Source: Geosporobacter ferrireducens (GTDB lineage: Bacteria; Bacillota; Clostridia; Peptostreptococcales; Thermotaleaceae). Taken from it: a stretch of DNA of 64,000 bases. Below the pieces are notes generated by a model, which did no database searches, was not told the origin of the DNA, and saw only the letters and a list, made by a program, of their open reading frames with translations. Where the stretch lies: positions 186,001 through 250,000 of the forward strand of contig NZ_CP017269.1 of NCBI RefSeq assembly GCF_001750685.1, in the 5' to 3' direction. The position numbers and the translations under genes are program-made. Of this stretch, positions 19,576-29,624 are shown one piece after another. Each line of letters starts with the position of its first letter. The stretch's first letter is position 1.

Positions 19576-19703
19576 AAAGCAAGGTGTGTTTAAACGACTC
19601 TCAGATACTAAAATTTTCTATTGCAGTTTTTGCACGAGTCATTTTCGTATCCCATTATGATGAACTAAAAGACTTTCTTAATGTTTAATAAATGGAGAGC
19701 ATT

Positions 19704-19985
19704 ATGAATATCAGATGTTTTTTTGACGCAAGTTTTCATGGAGAACAGAAAAAAGCTGTTATAGCCATTCTCATAAAAAGAACTAATGATAAGTTAATTC
19801 TGAAGTCCTTGAAGGTTATTCAATCTCATAATAATGTTGAAGCAGAATTTCGAGCTATAAATAAACTGATCAGTTACATTATTGATAAACAGGAAAAAGG
19901 GTTCATCCCCACCAGCTTGAATATTTCAATATATGGTGATAATGAGGGCATAACGCAAGCAAATAAAATATTAATTCATTTATGA
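19704..19985 (+). CDS. RNase H-like small protein, probably truncated
   Basis: From ATG at 19704 (GGAGAGC three bases upstream) the product is about 93 residues. It shows the order of acidic motifs of the RNase H fold: CFFDASF (first strand, D), NNVEAEFRAINKLISYI (helix E) and ISIYGDNEGITQANK (third acidic site). The fourth acidic site, usually near the C-terminus, is missing because the gene stops at 19985, overlapping the convergent HNH gene by six bases. Likely the N-terminal two thirds of an RNase HI-like domain; activity uncertain. Confidence 0.5.
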   Translation: MNIRCFFDASFHGEQKKAVIAILIKRTNDKLILKSLKVIQSHNNVEAEFRAINKLISYIIDKQEKGFIPTSLNISIYGDNEGITQANKILIHL

Positions 19986-20849
19986 GTTAATTAGAATTAT
20001 CTCTGTAATACAATCTTGATGGATTTTATATTTTGAGGCATCATCAGATATGCAAACACTAAATGAAAATGCAGAGCTTAAAAAAAGTATTATATGAACA
20101 AGTAAGCGATTTTCAATATCCTTATGTAGGACAAGCATATGGCAATACATATTTTGAGCTGGCTTTAGCAACTCGGAAAAGTCTGGTGGTAAAAGCATAA
20201 CCTTGTCATATTTTTCATCAAAATTACCTTTTGTAGCCTTATAAAGGATTTTACGAATTCTTTGTGCAGTTTCATCGGCATAGAATGTTTCTCCAAGTTT
20301 ATAATATCCATATTCATAAGCAATTTTTAATGCCGCCAAGAAGAATCTATTAAAATCAATGGTGGCATCATATTCAATCTCTGGCTGAAAACTCTTGCTT
20401 TTTAGATCAGATGGAATAGTATTTAGACACTCTTGTATTTTTTCATCAGTATATCCCATGCGCTTGAGTTTTTTTGTTACTAGTTCAACTGCTTGTTCAT
20501 AGGTTGGAGCAAAAACACGCAGTCTATTGCCCTGCTGCTCCACTTTTGGAACTACTGACGGAACAAAAAGATTATCAACACGAATAATATTCCCCTCTTT
20601 ATCTCTTCCTTCTTTGAATGGATTAGGTATTTGCCCACTTTGACCTTTCAATTTTAAATTTTGTCGTATGATTTGTATAAGTCTATGATTTACCAAGTAA
20701 TTATCAACATGAGTTCCTAAACCTGAATTGCATTCTTTACACACAAAAAAGATTTTAAGCTCATTATTTCCAAGCGATTTTGGGATTATGTGTTCTTCGG
20801 TGCTTTCCTTTATTTCACCGCAAATAATACATTTGCACTTTCCTTCCAT
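19980..20849 (-). CDS. HNH endonuclease, last gene of the STAND/HEPN cassette
   Basis: The N-terminus carries an HNH_5-type zinc-binding nuclease motif: CIICGEIKESTEEHIIPKSL followed by GNNELKIFFVCKECNSGLG, giving two CxxC pairs around EHIIP. The remaining 230 residues form an uncharacterised domain. AGAGGTG lies six bases before ATG at 20849, and 47 bases separate it from the upstream HEPN gene, so it is the downstream gene of the minus-strand operon. HNH nucleases cut DNA (sometimes RNA); the target is not evident. Confidence 0.85.
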   Translation of the reverse strand: MEGKCKCIICGEIKESTEEHIIPKSLGNNELKIFFVCKECNSGLGTHVDNYLVNHRLIQIIRQNLKLKGQSGQIPNPFKEGRDKEGNIIRVDNLFVPSVVPKVEQQGNRLRVFAPTYEQAVELVTKKLKRMGYTDEKIQECLNTIPSDLKSKSFQPEIEYDATIDFNRFFLAALKIAYEYGYYKLGETFYADETAQRIRKILYKATKGNFDEKYDKVMLLPPDFSELLKPAQNMYCHMLVLHKDIENRLLVHIILFLSSAFSFSVCISDDASKYKIHQDCITEIILINS

Positions 20850-20896
20850 AATTAATCACCTCTTTCATTTTGAATTGGAATTATCAATATACCAGA

Positions 20897-21817
20897 TTAT
20901 ATGGATACGGTTTTAATGTTATTTGTAGTACAATAATTACTTTTGAAAAATTCCATGAGTGCGTAAATCCGTTTGCAATAAGTAATAAAAATTTGTAAGG
21001 AAGCATATACATTTTCTTTTTTCATTTGTTTCCCTGTAGGATGTCCCACGCTATTTCTATTTTGCCTTAGCAACTCAAATATCCCGCTGATTATTATATC
21101 AATACCATCAACCAACTCCCTATCAATACGACCCTTTTGACCTCCTAAACTTTTTTGAAATTCTTCAAACTGATTTTTTATAAATCTACCTTTTGTTTTT
21201 TGCACAAAACTTGTTTGTTCCTTTTTTGTAGGCAAGAATGGGATGTAAGCCTCAATTAAAAGTAGGAGCGCTTTTTCAGATGCACATCCAATTGCAGTTG
21301 TGGCAGATAAAAGCAAATTGGTATTATATGCATGGATACTTTCCGCTACATATGTATAGATAACACTATCAATATCTGGAATTTCATGTCTTAAGTAATC
21401 TAAATATCCGTCAGGGTCATGAGGAATCGGTTTTCCATTTGCAAGTACTTTTTGCCCATATTCGGTAATGTCAAAAACAAAGCCATGATTTCCAGAATAA
21501 CTGCTTTGCGTTAAATCTATATATAAAATTTGCTGGCACACTAATTCCCAAATGACAATTCCTATTCTCTGCTTGGAAAGGGCAGATATTTCTCTTGTAA
21601 AGGGTTGCATTTGTGGAATAGGGGGATTTTGAATAATATTCTTTTTTGCTGCTAATTCTGCAATTGAAATACAGATATCATCATATTTTACTCTGTAGTT
21701 TGAATGAACAGGATAATGGCCCTCCTTCGCCCATTTCAAACTCAATGCCTCCCAAAGTAGTGCCCGAATTCCAGATATATCTATTGCATCAAGATTATAG
21801 GTTCTTACCGATGGCAT
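20897..21817 (-). CDS. HEPN-domain protein with intact RX4H motif
   Basis: ATG at 21817 is preferred (GAGGAAG nine bases upstream), giving 306 residues. The N-terminal 150 residues are of unknown fold. The C-terminal half is helical, with SATTAIGCASEKALLLLIEA and then RQNRNSVGHPTG. The RNSVGH segment fits the HEPN ribonuclease signature R-x4-6-H with a polar residue after R. HEPN RNases are common effectors in abortive infection. Position between the duplicated HEPN gene and the HNH gene supports a role in the same system. RNase activity is inference. Confidence 0.75.
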   Translation of the reverse strand: MPSVRTYNLDAIDISGIRALLWEALSLKWAKEGHYPVHSNYRVKYDDICISIAELAAKKNIIQNPPIPQMQPFTREISALSKQRIGIVIWELVCQQILYIDLTQSSYSGNHGFVFDITEYGQKVLANGKPIPHDPDGYLDYLRHEIPDIDSVIYTYVAESIHAYNTNLLLSATTAIGCASEKALLLLIEAYIPFLPTKKEQTSFVQKTKGRFIKNQFEEFQKSLGGQKGRIDRELVDGIDIIISGIFELLRQNRNSVGHPTGKQMKKENVYASLQIFITYCKRIYALMEFFKSNYCTTNNIKTVSI

Positions 21818-21908
21818 ATTACTCACTTCCTCGCATTTTTCTACAATATTTATTATAAAATACTTTCTTTTCAATGAAATTTAATAGTCACTATAGTAAC
21901 TCATTTCA

Positions 21909-22997
21909 CTAAGCATTTTCTAATTCAATTTGTTTTATTTCTGAAAGCATACTATCAAAAACATCTAAAGAATTACATAACTCATGAAAGCACCCTGCTA
22001 TATTTAACATATCAAAGGTTTGTCCATTACTAAAGTATGGTAATAATTTCTTGTTTACTGGATATCTAAATATATCAGATTCTTGATCAAAATTATGAAA
22101 TTTCTGTATGTATTTTTCTGTATCAATTAATGTTGTATCGTCATCCGGTGCATTGGCATACTTCTCAAGTTCTTCAGAAATGCAGTTCCATAGACCAATC
22201 AAGCTATGTTTCTTTCTTTTAATCTTTTTCATAGCACCATCATATGGAATATGACTATCTTCCAAAATAATTCTTTTCAAACCCAATTCTACTGCATTCC
22301 TAAATAAATAGCACATTGGAAGAAATAATACCGAATTATGGTTTTTCTTAATTTCATTCTCTAAATGCTTCGCCGCTTCTTCATATGAGGAAAAATACGG
22401 ATAAAACTTTCTTTCGGAGTATTTGTATCCCACTACACTTTGTTCATAATATGATCCACCTTCAATAATCAACCTCGGTTCATAAGCTATATGATTTCCT
22501 ATAAATGAATATCCTTTTTCATTTATATCTTTCATGATAGAAAAGGCGGTTTTCATGTTTACTTGTGTGGCAACTAAAGAAATGTGTGTCTGCCTTTCAA
22601 AAAGGACTTTCATATTATTTCCAAAGGGATATCTAAACATATCAGATTCCCTGTCAACACGCGATATATCCGCAAAAAAACTGCTTAACCAAATTATCGC
22701 ATCGTGCCCTTGGCTTTTATCAACTTCAGGTATGCTATTAAGCAATAATTCCAATCCTTGTGCAAGATCGTGTCTAATACTTCCAACAGCTTTTTTCCTA
22801 TCTTCAATATTCACAATATATTGAAAGAGTGTCGATTTTAAAAGCAGCTCCAAGCTTTGCCGATATAAATATACAATTGCAAAATACCACAAGTCCAGTT
22901 TAGCGATATCCCCCTTACTTGAGGCCTCTCCCAGAAGAAATTCCATCAAATTTTCAGCTCCGACATAGAACTGCTCAGCATAATGCTTGAAGTCCAA
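21909..22997 (-). CDS. Protein with two tandem HEPN-like repeats (possibly extended upstream)
   Basis: The protein is internally duplicated. Repeat one (about residues 35-155) has AIVYLYRQSLELLLKSTLF, IRHDL and RVDRESDMFRYPFGN; repeat two (about 220-340) has PMCYLFRNAVELGLKRIIL, KKHSL and NFDQESDIFRYPVNK. The helix-His-helix pattern resembles HEPN modules, but neither repeat keeps a clear RX4-6H site. TTG at 22997 with GGAG eight bases upstream can start it. A frame from GTG at 23095, with an AGGAGAG RBS, leads into the same protein by a single frame change near 23030, so the natural N-terminus may be longer. Role unknown; the repeats suggest a sensor or scaffold. Confidence 0.65.
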   Translation of the reverse strand: MDFKHYAEQFYVGAENLMEFLLGEASSKGDIAKLDLWYFAIVYLYRQSLELLLKSTLFQYIVNIEDRKKAVGSIRHDLAQGLELLLNSIPEVDKSQGHDAIIWLSSFFADISRVDRESDMFRYPFGNNMKVLFERQTHISLVATQVNMKTAFSIMKDINEKGYSFIGNHIAYEPRLIIEGGSYYEQSVVGYKYSERKFYPYFSSYEEAAKHLENEIKKNHNSVLFLPMCYLFRNAVELGLKRIILEDSHIPYDGAMKKIKRKKHSLIGLWNCISEELEKYANAPDDDTTLIDTEKYIQKFHNFDQESDIFRYPVNKKLLPYFSNGQTFDMLNIAGCFHELCNSLDVFDSMLSEIKQIELENA

Positions 22998-23095
22998 TAC
23001 AAGATCTCCGCTATTATATAATGTTGTGTTGTATTACCATCTCGTATAAAATGGGCTAAATTCATATTGGGACGAATCCATCGAAAGTTATCCAC
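22998..23095 (-). other. Probable N-terminal extension of the tandem-HEPN gene, out of frame
   Basis: GTG at 23095 with a good RBS (AGGAGAG six bases upstream) opens MDNFRWIRPNMNLAHFIRDG. After an ACAACACAACA run, one frame change gives TLYNSGDLVLDFKHYAEQF, joining smoothly to the next gene. Either an indel has broken the gene or a sequencing error is present. Confidence 0.5.
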
Positions 23096-23182
23096 ATTTT
23101 TCTCTCCTCACTTATCAAGCATCATTATTGTTTCTGAGATAATGGCTACTACATTTAATACAAACCTAAAAAACCACCGATT

Positions 23183-26100
23183 TTATTCATAAGAGCTATC
23201 AGAATCTTGCTGTAATACATACGATTCTGTAATACCATTTGAACGGATGACAAAAATTCCTTTTTCTTTGGCTGCCTTACTTGGAGTTCCGTAGAAATGA
23301 TAAGTTTGATCTTCAAAAACCACACTATATTCAAAAATGATAGCCTTATTAATATTTGCAAGAAATTCCAAGCATAGATTGGCTTCGATTTCAGCAATAC
23401 TACCATATGTTCCTTGTTTTTCATATCCTCCTTCTTCACTTGGTTCACTCCATTTTGCTATATGAAACGGTAAATGCCTATTTTTAGTAGGCAACAAAAG
23501 CGCCTCTACATTATTTAGTCCTTCAAATCCACAATAATTCATAATATCCTCCGAAAAAGAAAAGATATTTGTATATACATCTTTTGCAAATGGATCATGC
23601 TGGTCAAGCCGGTCATCTCTTAAAGAGTCCACATCAATACACGTAGGCCAAATTGTGACAGCAGTCTTTTCGAGATATCTACGTTCTTCCGGATCTGATT
23701 CAAAATCAAAGTCCTCAAATATGTTGTGTGGTTTCTTTAATTCGCAAATTAGCCTATCAATGTCCTTCTCATTAATTAAAGCGCTCTTTATCTTAATCCT
23801 CTGACTGCTTTGATCAAATGAAGAATTATAGCTCAGGTAGGAAACAATATTATCTCCACTTATGATTAATGAGCGGATTAAATCTGATGGAATCATATAT
23901 TCTCCATCATTTTCTGGTTTCTTATACTTTTTAAATTCCCATAAAAACGGGATAAAAGGAATATGATCACGATACTCACTACTCCAATACCTCTGATATC
24001 CGGGAAGATATGAATCTAGCCAATCATAGTAGTTTTTATATGAATCTTCGGAATAGGGCAAGGTGCAACGATATTGGTCTGCAACATAGAACATTGCGTG
24101 CCACTCAGCATATTTATCCAAGGTTTCAATTTCTGGTAAACTACCATGTCTATTATCCGTATTCCGGTTACGATATCTATTATAATGCAAATATTCATCG
24201 CGCCATATTCGAGTTTTATCGTTATCAATTCCGAACTGTTGGATATAGTTATCACAGTCTTTAGCAACTTCCTCCTGAGTGAGACTAAAGATATCAGCAA
24301 CATCATCATACCAATAGCAGAGCGTATCCATCGTATCAAAATGAAAACGGAATTTTTGCTTTAAGGAATAATTTGCTCTTGCATATCTAGGAGTCTTTTT
24401 AATTTTTCCAAGCTTTAGTTCATCAGAGCTCAATAGCTGCGCAACGTCACCAGAGTAATTTGTATCAGCAATTCTAAGACTAATATGTTTGGCGAACCTT
24501 CTTTGTAATGCATGAGTAGTTTGCTCTGAGCACGCAATTTCTTTAAAAAAGTTATAAAAGGAGACTCCCTCTTTCGGTTCTTCGCCAAAGATTCGAAGGC
24601 ATACAACTAAAAAATATATTTTAGCTGACTCTTCAAAGAAAAAGTTATTTTTATCCATATATCGCGAATCAAAAGGAGAGTGATATAAAGTAATAAGATG
24701 ACTTATAGTACTTGAGTATCCACATGAATATAAATTTTGTATTATATGCGCAGCAGTCCAACGATATTTTTTATCTGGATGCCCAAGCATCCGCCATAGC
24801 AATTTGCAAACCGGTATTAATTCCTCGTCGTTATGCAAAAAGCTATCAGAAAATGGTTTATCTCCGGACAAAGGATGTATTGAAGGAATTTCTGTAGAAA
24901 TGCACCATTTTAAAGCTTCTTTTGCAAAATCTGCAGAAAGGCATATAGATAATTTCTTTAATATTTCAATAATGTATTCACTTACAATATTGTCTTGTGA
25001 TATCAAATATTCTATAAAGAATGTTCGAATATCAGTTGTCTGAACATTAAATATTCTAGTTAACTTATCATAATAATCATGATAGGAACTCAAAATCTTA
25101 TCCATATGATCTACAAATATTTTTCTTTGGATGTTTACATCATTTCTCCAAGATTCCACAGATGGCCAAACACTCCATGTGCATATATGTTTTATAAAAA
25201 CGTTCATAATCTTTGAAGATTCGATAGAATAAACTCCAATTAAACAAGCTTCTATCAACATGTTGGCGTTAGAAACATAACTCTCTGGTAAAGTATTGGC
25301 AAGCCATAGATCAACAAATTTGACTTGACTATCCCGATCTAATTCTTTTAAATAGTCCACTAATTGTATAGAGTCAGATATGGTTTGTATATATTCCATA
25401 TCTGGAATAGGTAAATTTGCTTTTTCAGTTTCTATCCGCTGTTTTTTCACATCTTTATTATTAGTGGTGCAAAGGAAATCATGTAAGGCTGTAATCTCCG
25501 AGCTATTTTTACAACTAAAAAGATTATAATCATTGATGTAGACGATAATCTCCTTTGCTAATGTATCTTTATAGCTCAATGGCACATTATATAAAGTATC
25601 ATGAATCAAAATATCTAGACTCTTTTGTTGAACTGTAATTGGCGCTTTAGTTAGTTGCTTTAATATTTTTTTTGCTAGATCACTGTAATCAGATGGCTGT
25701 TCTGGTAGCAAAATCGTAGATAACGATGCTATAATATCTAGCTGATAAGCATCTTTTTCCAACAATTCTGATAGCACATAAAAGACACTTTCAGGGAGGG
25801 AAAAATGATCAAAATCGTTACGATCATCCAGCCGACATATTACAGAAAAAATATTTTTTGGACATAATATTGTTGCTGTTTGAAAGACTTCTTTATATGG
25901 AAAATTATTTGAGTCACCCATTTTTCGATAAAAATCCTCAGCTAAACGCATAAACTCATGAGAAAGCTCGATGTCAGATAAGTATCCTTTATTGGAAGCG
26001 ACATTGGACAAAACATTAAAAAGCTCAAGCTTTCTATATGATTCGTAATCCAAGCCTTTCGCAGCTTGAAGCGCCTTTTCAAAATAACTCTGCCCAACGT

Positions 26101-29100
26101 TTATTTCAACTTTTTGTCCAATCTGAGCACATTGAATATAAGCCTCCGATGCTTCCATAGCTGATATAGGATGTTGAATAAGTTCATCAGATATAGACTT
26201 AAGTGTTTCTAAAGTGAATTGGTGCGAACGTCGGTCATATGAGCATAAATCTGCTAAGGCAAATTTCGTATCGCGATATATTTTGGCAGTTCGTGCTATT
26301 TTTAGTAGACTAGTATGTATTTCATGAGAATCCGTTGTGTTCATATACAAAACAGCATCAGATAAAGCTAACAGATAAAGGCGAATACTTCCAGATTTTT
26401 GATAATCAAGATCATTCCAAAACAACCGATCTAATTTAGTCAAACAATCTTTATATAACAATTCTGTAGCCTCTCTACTCCCCCCCAATATTACTTGAAT
26501 TCGATACGTATAAGCTGGAAGGAGAAAGCCGTAGACTTTCTTAATATCTTTTATGCGTTCATCAATTTCTTTCTGTGTAAATCGCTTATCCTTTTTTAGG
26601 TCATCTTTATCACAAAAATCTTCGGAATTAATGTTCTCGTTCCTCAATGTTTTTTCCAATACATAGAATCTTATATTGCAGTCTAGTTCATGCTCATTAT
26701 CACCATGAATATAGGGCAAATGTGAAATACGATAGTTAATCTGATACTTTGATATAATACTAAGAAGTATATTCCTATCTTTATCATATTTGCAAAGATG
26801 CTCGAGGAACAAAATCACATGATCTTTATTAAGATTAGCCAAATTCAAAACTTGCATTTTATTAAACAATTTTATAAGATATCCAACCAAATAAATCGGA
26901 GGTATTTTTTTGCACTTTAAATAAGCTGCAACTATAGCGAGTTTACAGTGAAATGACCAATTCATTTTTTCAACTTGATTTGCCATTTGTGTATTATTTC
27001 TGTTAATTAACTGCACAAAAACTTCAAATAATACGTTTGCCTGGAATTTCTTATTATTCCAAGAGGTTATCCAGCGTCTCATCGATGTTTCGTCTCTAAG
27101 TCTGAGCAGTGAATCTGCTACATTGACAATATCACCTAAGTGTGGCCTTTTTACAGGATTTTGCTTTTCTTTGGGTTTACTATAATAATAATTGATAGCA
27201 CCCCTATAGCTATCCAGGTAGGAAAGAGCTTTTGTCTTTGTCTCAGATTTCATTGAAAAGATAAAAACTGCTTTTCCTAAACTGTCAAAATCATTTCTAT
27301 CAGTGGTAAATACTTTTAAAAGAGTGTTGTTATCACAATACAAATATGCCTGTTCAGGATTACTTTGTATTAGTTTATTGATAGACTCATCACTTTTGGA
27401 AAAGTCAATGATTTTGTATATCAACTGAAAAGATTCCTTCCAGTATTCCTGTGTCTTTATGACAGGAATAGTTAAAGTAGATTTAATTCGTGAGAGCATA
27501 ATCCTGCTAGCTTCTGTAATATCCACAAGCGATTCATCTATTGATTCCTCCAAGGAAATATTTAAAAGCCTGGAAATATCGGTCTGTAGGGCAAGGAAAC
27601 TATGTACATGTTTCGCACAGTACGAATCTTGGTGCCGATGCTGGTACATATAATCTGTAATAGTACTGACTGCTTTTAAATTATCACAATATTTTTCTCG
27701 TAAAAACGTTTCAAAATCTTCATCACGAAAGTAAATATAGTCATTTTCAATATAAAGACCGAAAGAGCAGTCTACACTTAAACTCTGCAACATTTCCGGT
27801 GAACAGCCAAATATTTTAGTAGCAATCACTATTGGTATTGGTCGCGGCAAATTAATAAGGACTCCGAAGATTAATGAAATTTCTTCATTTCTTTCCCCAT
27901 ATCTCTGCCAGATTTCATCAAGTATACCATTAAGCAAATCTTCAGTGGTTTTACCATTTGGACGTAGCATATCTATAACTTCAGAGAATATTTCTCGTTT
28001 TGAAGTTAATGTGTATGCCTGAACCCGTGGTATCCCTTTACTTAAATGATGAAATTCTAAACAAGTTTCGTCCTCTACTGAGGGGTAAAAAGATCTGATA
28101 TGTTCTGTACTTTCATGCAAATTAAAAGCAGGAACTTCAAAAAACATTGCTTTATCTGGAAAGGTAAAAAAATCCTCATGTTCTGTTCGATACGTCAAAA
28201 GTAATCTTACACCTTTAGGTAAAGGTTGTTGCAGTAATTTATCAATAAAACAAGTCCTTCCATTTTGTTTTGCTGCAAATACACTATTATCTGCTGCATC
28301 AATAATTAACAATATAATAGCGTTTTCAGAAAATGCTTTTACATATTTAACTGCATGTTCCAGCCGTATACATAACTCCTGGAAAAACTCAGATTCCTTT
28401 AATCTGCGTTCCAATAAAAATTCGGTTTTACATTCAAGTGCCAAGCTATTACAAATCTGAGGTATGGCTGTATCGCATTCATATCTTGAGTCAGAAGGTT
28501 GTAGATATGTCCCTCCTCCATAACAATCAAAAAAGACCACAGCAGAGCCATCGGGGAGATACTTTCCCATATTGTTAACAAGAGTAGTTTTTCCGATGCC
28601 GGCTGTTGCATGGACACATATAGGCGTTTTTTCTTGTCCTAATACAATTTTCGCTAAATCATAAACGCATTCTCTTTCAATATAACCAGTTTTCAACAAG
28701 GGAATGTTTGTAGGAGCCGGGAAAAATCGAGCATAATTGCCACCAAAGAGGGAACATACAAAATCTTTAGTCATAGCCACATTTGCATTTCTTCCAGGCA
28801 TCATTCGATCCCGTATGGTCATTATTATTTCGTTATACTTGTTTTGTAAGCTATCTATCCCCCAATTGCCTAGTTGTTGGATTATTTCAGCTTTTTTAAT
28901 GCTTCTTGTAGCCGTACCGCAATCCTCAAAATCGAGCATTTTAATAAAACTTAGAAATGCAATTGAATTAAGGTTAGATTCTTTATATAATCTTTCAATT
29001 TCTATTTTAAATTCTGGACAAAGATTCTTAATTAGGGTGCTTGCTTGTTTATAATTTTTTTTCGCTAAAACTTCTTTTGCTTCTGCGATGCTTTTTTTAA

Positions 29101-29548
29101 AACTATCAGAAATGGGACGATTGCTGACAAATTTTATAATAAGCTTATCTTTAGAATCTTCATTCTTTTCTGTATACTCTTTATAAGCATCAGCAAGTCT
29201 CCGAATAATTGAATTATCCTTTTTCTTGTTATCAGACCGACATAAACTTGCAGCAGTCCATGCCACGTCACCCATATATGTACTATATTTTAATTGAGAA
29301 AAAACTATTTTTGACGCACTTTGAAAATCAGTACCTCCATAATACTCAGCTAAGTCAATTGCATACAACTTACTATCCTCTATATCAGATAAAACTGAAT
29401 CTTGCCATGCAGGACCCTCTACGGTTACTGCTGTAAGCGTTACATTAGGCTTAAGCATTTCCAATATTTTTTGAGCTGCCCACAAAAGATGAAAATCATC
29501 ACCCGCATTAGAAGGCAGTGCCCCTGCATTAGTTTTAATTCTTTCCAT
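23183..29548 (-). CDS. Giant nuclease-STAND ATPase, Avs-like antiphage protein (2121 aa)
   Basis: The N-terminal domain (about 1-220) has a PD-(D/E)XK-like pattern: E44 (VTVEGP), D65 (IDLAEYYGG) and Q85-L-K87 (IVFSQLKYST), as in Cap4/Mrr-like nucleases that use Q or E before x-K. A STAND NTPase follows: Walker A HATAGIGKTT (313-322), FFDCYGGGTY (340-348) and Walker B IILLIIDAADN (411-421). The rest, about 1500 residues, is helical and repeat-like, suited to target recognition. This layout matches Avs-type proteins, which bind phage proteins and then activate a nuclease. GGGGTG precedes ATG at 29548. Specific Avs class not assignable by eye. Confidence 0.85.
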   Translation of the reverse strand: MERIKTNAGALPSNAGDDFHLLWAAQKILEMLKPNVTLTAVTVEGPAWQDSVLSDIEDSKLYAIDLAEYYGGTDFQSASKIVFSQLKYSTYMGDVAWTAASLCRSDNKKKDNSIIRRLADAYKEYTEKNEDSKDKLIIKFVSNRPISDSFKKSIAEAKEVLAKKNYKQASTLIKNLCPEFKIEIERLYKESNLNSIAFLSFIKMLDFEDCGTATRSIKKAEIIQQLGNWGIDSLQNKYNEIIMTIRDRMMPGRNANVAMTKDFVCSLFGGNYARFFPAPTNIPLLKTGYIERECVYDLAKIVLGQEKTPICVHATAGIGKTTLVNNMGKYLPDGSAVVFFDCYGGGTYLQPSDSRYECDTAIPQICNSLALECKTEFLLERRLKESEFFQELCIRLEHAVKYVKAFSENAIILLIIDAADNSVFAAKQNGRTCFIDKLLQQPLPKGVRLLLTYRTEHEDFFTFPDKAMFFEVPAFNLHESTEHIRSFYPSVEDETCLEFHHLSKGIPRVQAYTLTSKREIFSEVIDMLRPNGKTTEDLLNGILDEIWQRYGERNEEISLIFGVLINLPRPIPIVIATKIFGCSPEMLQSLSVDCSFGLYIENDYIYFRDEDFETFLREKYCDNLKAVSTITDYMYQHRHQDSYCAKHVHSFLALQTDISRLLNISLEESIDESLVDITEASRIMLSRIKSTLTIPVIKTQEYWKESFQLIYKIIDFSKSDESINKLIQSNPEQAYLYCDNNTLLKVFTTDRNDFDSLGKAVFIFSMKSETKTKALSYLDSYRGAINYYYSKPKEKQNPVKRPHLGDIVNVADSLLRLRDETSMRRWITSWNNKKFQANVLFEVFVQLINRNNTQMANQVEKMNWSFHCKLAIVAAYLKCKKIPPIYLVGYLIKLFNKMQVLNLANLNKDHVILFLEHLCKYDKDRNILLSIISKYQINYRISHLPYIHGDNEHELDCNIRFYVLEKTLRNENINSEDFCDKDDLKKDKRFTQKEIDERIKDIKKVYGFLLPAYTYRIQVILGGSREATELLYKDCLTKLDRLFWNDLDYQKSGSIRLYLLALSDAVLYMNTTDSHEIHTSLLKIARTAKIYRDTKFALADLCSYDRRSHQFTLETLKSISDELIQHPISAMEASEAYIQCAQIGQKVEINVGQSYFEKALQAAKGLDYESYRKLELFNVLSNVASNKGYLSDIELSHEFMRLAEDFYRKMGDSNNFPYKEVFQTATILCPKNIFSVICRLDDRNDFDHFSLPESVFYVLSELLEKDAYQLDIIASLSTILLPEQPSDYSDLAKKILKQLTKAPITVQQKSLDILIHDTLYNVPLSYKDTLAKEIIVYINDYNLFSCKNSSEITALHDFLCTTNNKDVKKQRIETEKANLPIPDMEYIQTISDSIQLVDYLKELDRDSQVKFVDLWLANTLPESYVSNANMLIEACLIGVYSIESSKIMNVFIKHICTWSVWPSVESWRNDVNIQRKIFVDHMDKILSSYHDYYDKLTRIFNVQTTDIRTFFIEYLISQDNIVSEYIIEILKKLSICLSADFAKEALKWCISTEIPSIHPLSGDKPFSDSFLHNDEELIPVCKLLWRMLGHPDKKYRWTAAHIIQNLYSCGYSSTISHLITLYHSPFDSRYMDKNNFFFEESAKIYFLVVCLRIFGEEPKEGVSFYNFFKEIACSEQTTHALQRRFAKHISLRIADTNYSGDVAQLLSSDELKLGKIKKTPRYARANYSLKQKFRFHFDTMDTLCYWYDDVADIFSLTQEEVAKDCDNYIQQFGIDNDKTRIWRDEYLHYNRYRNRNTDNRHGSLPEIETLDKYAEWHAMFYVADQYRCTLPYSEDSYKNYYDWLDSYLPGYQRYWSSEYRDHIPFIPFLWEFKKYKKPENDGEYMIPSDLIRSLIISGDNIVSYLSYNSSFDQSSQRIKIKSALINEKDIDRLICELKKPHNIFEDFDFESDPEERRYLEKTAVTIWPTCIDVDSLRDDRLDQHDPFAKDVYTNIFSFSEDIMNYCGFEGLNNVEALLLPTKNRHLPFHIAKWSEPSEEGGYEKQGTYGSIAEIEANLCLEFLANINKAIIFEYSVVFEDQTYHFYGTPSKAAKEKGIFVIRSNGITESYVLQQDSDSSYE

Positions 29549-29624
29549 GTTATCACCCCAGAACCAAACTTAATAATCTATGAAAAATTTAACTTTGTAA
29601 CTCCTGATTATAAGTCAGAACAAA

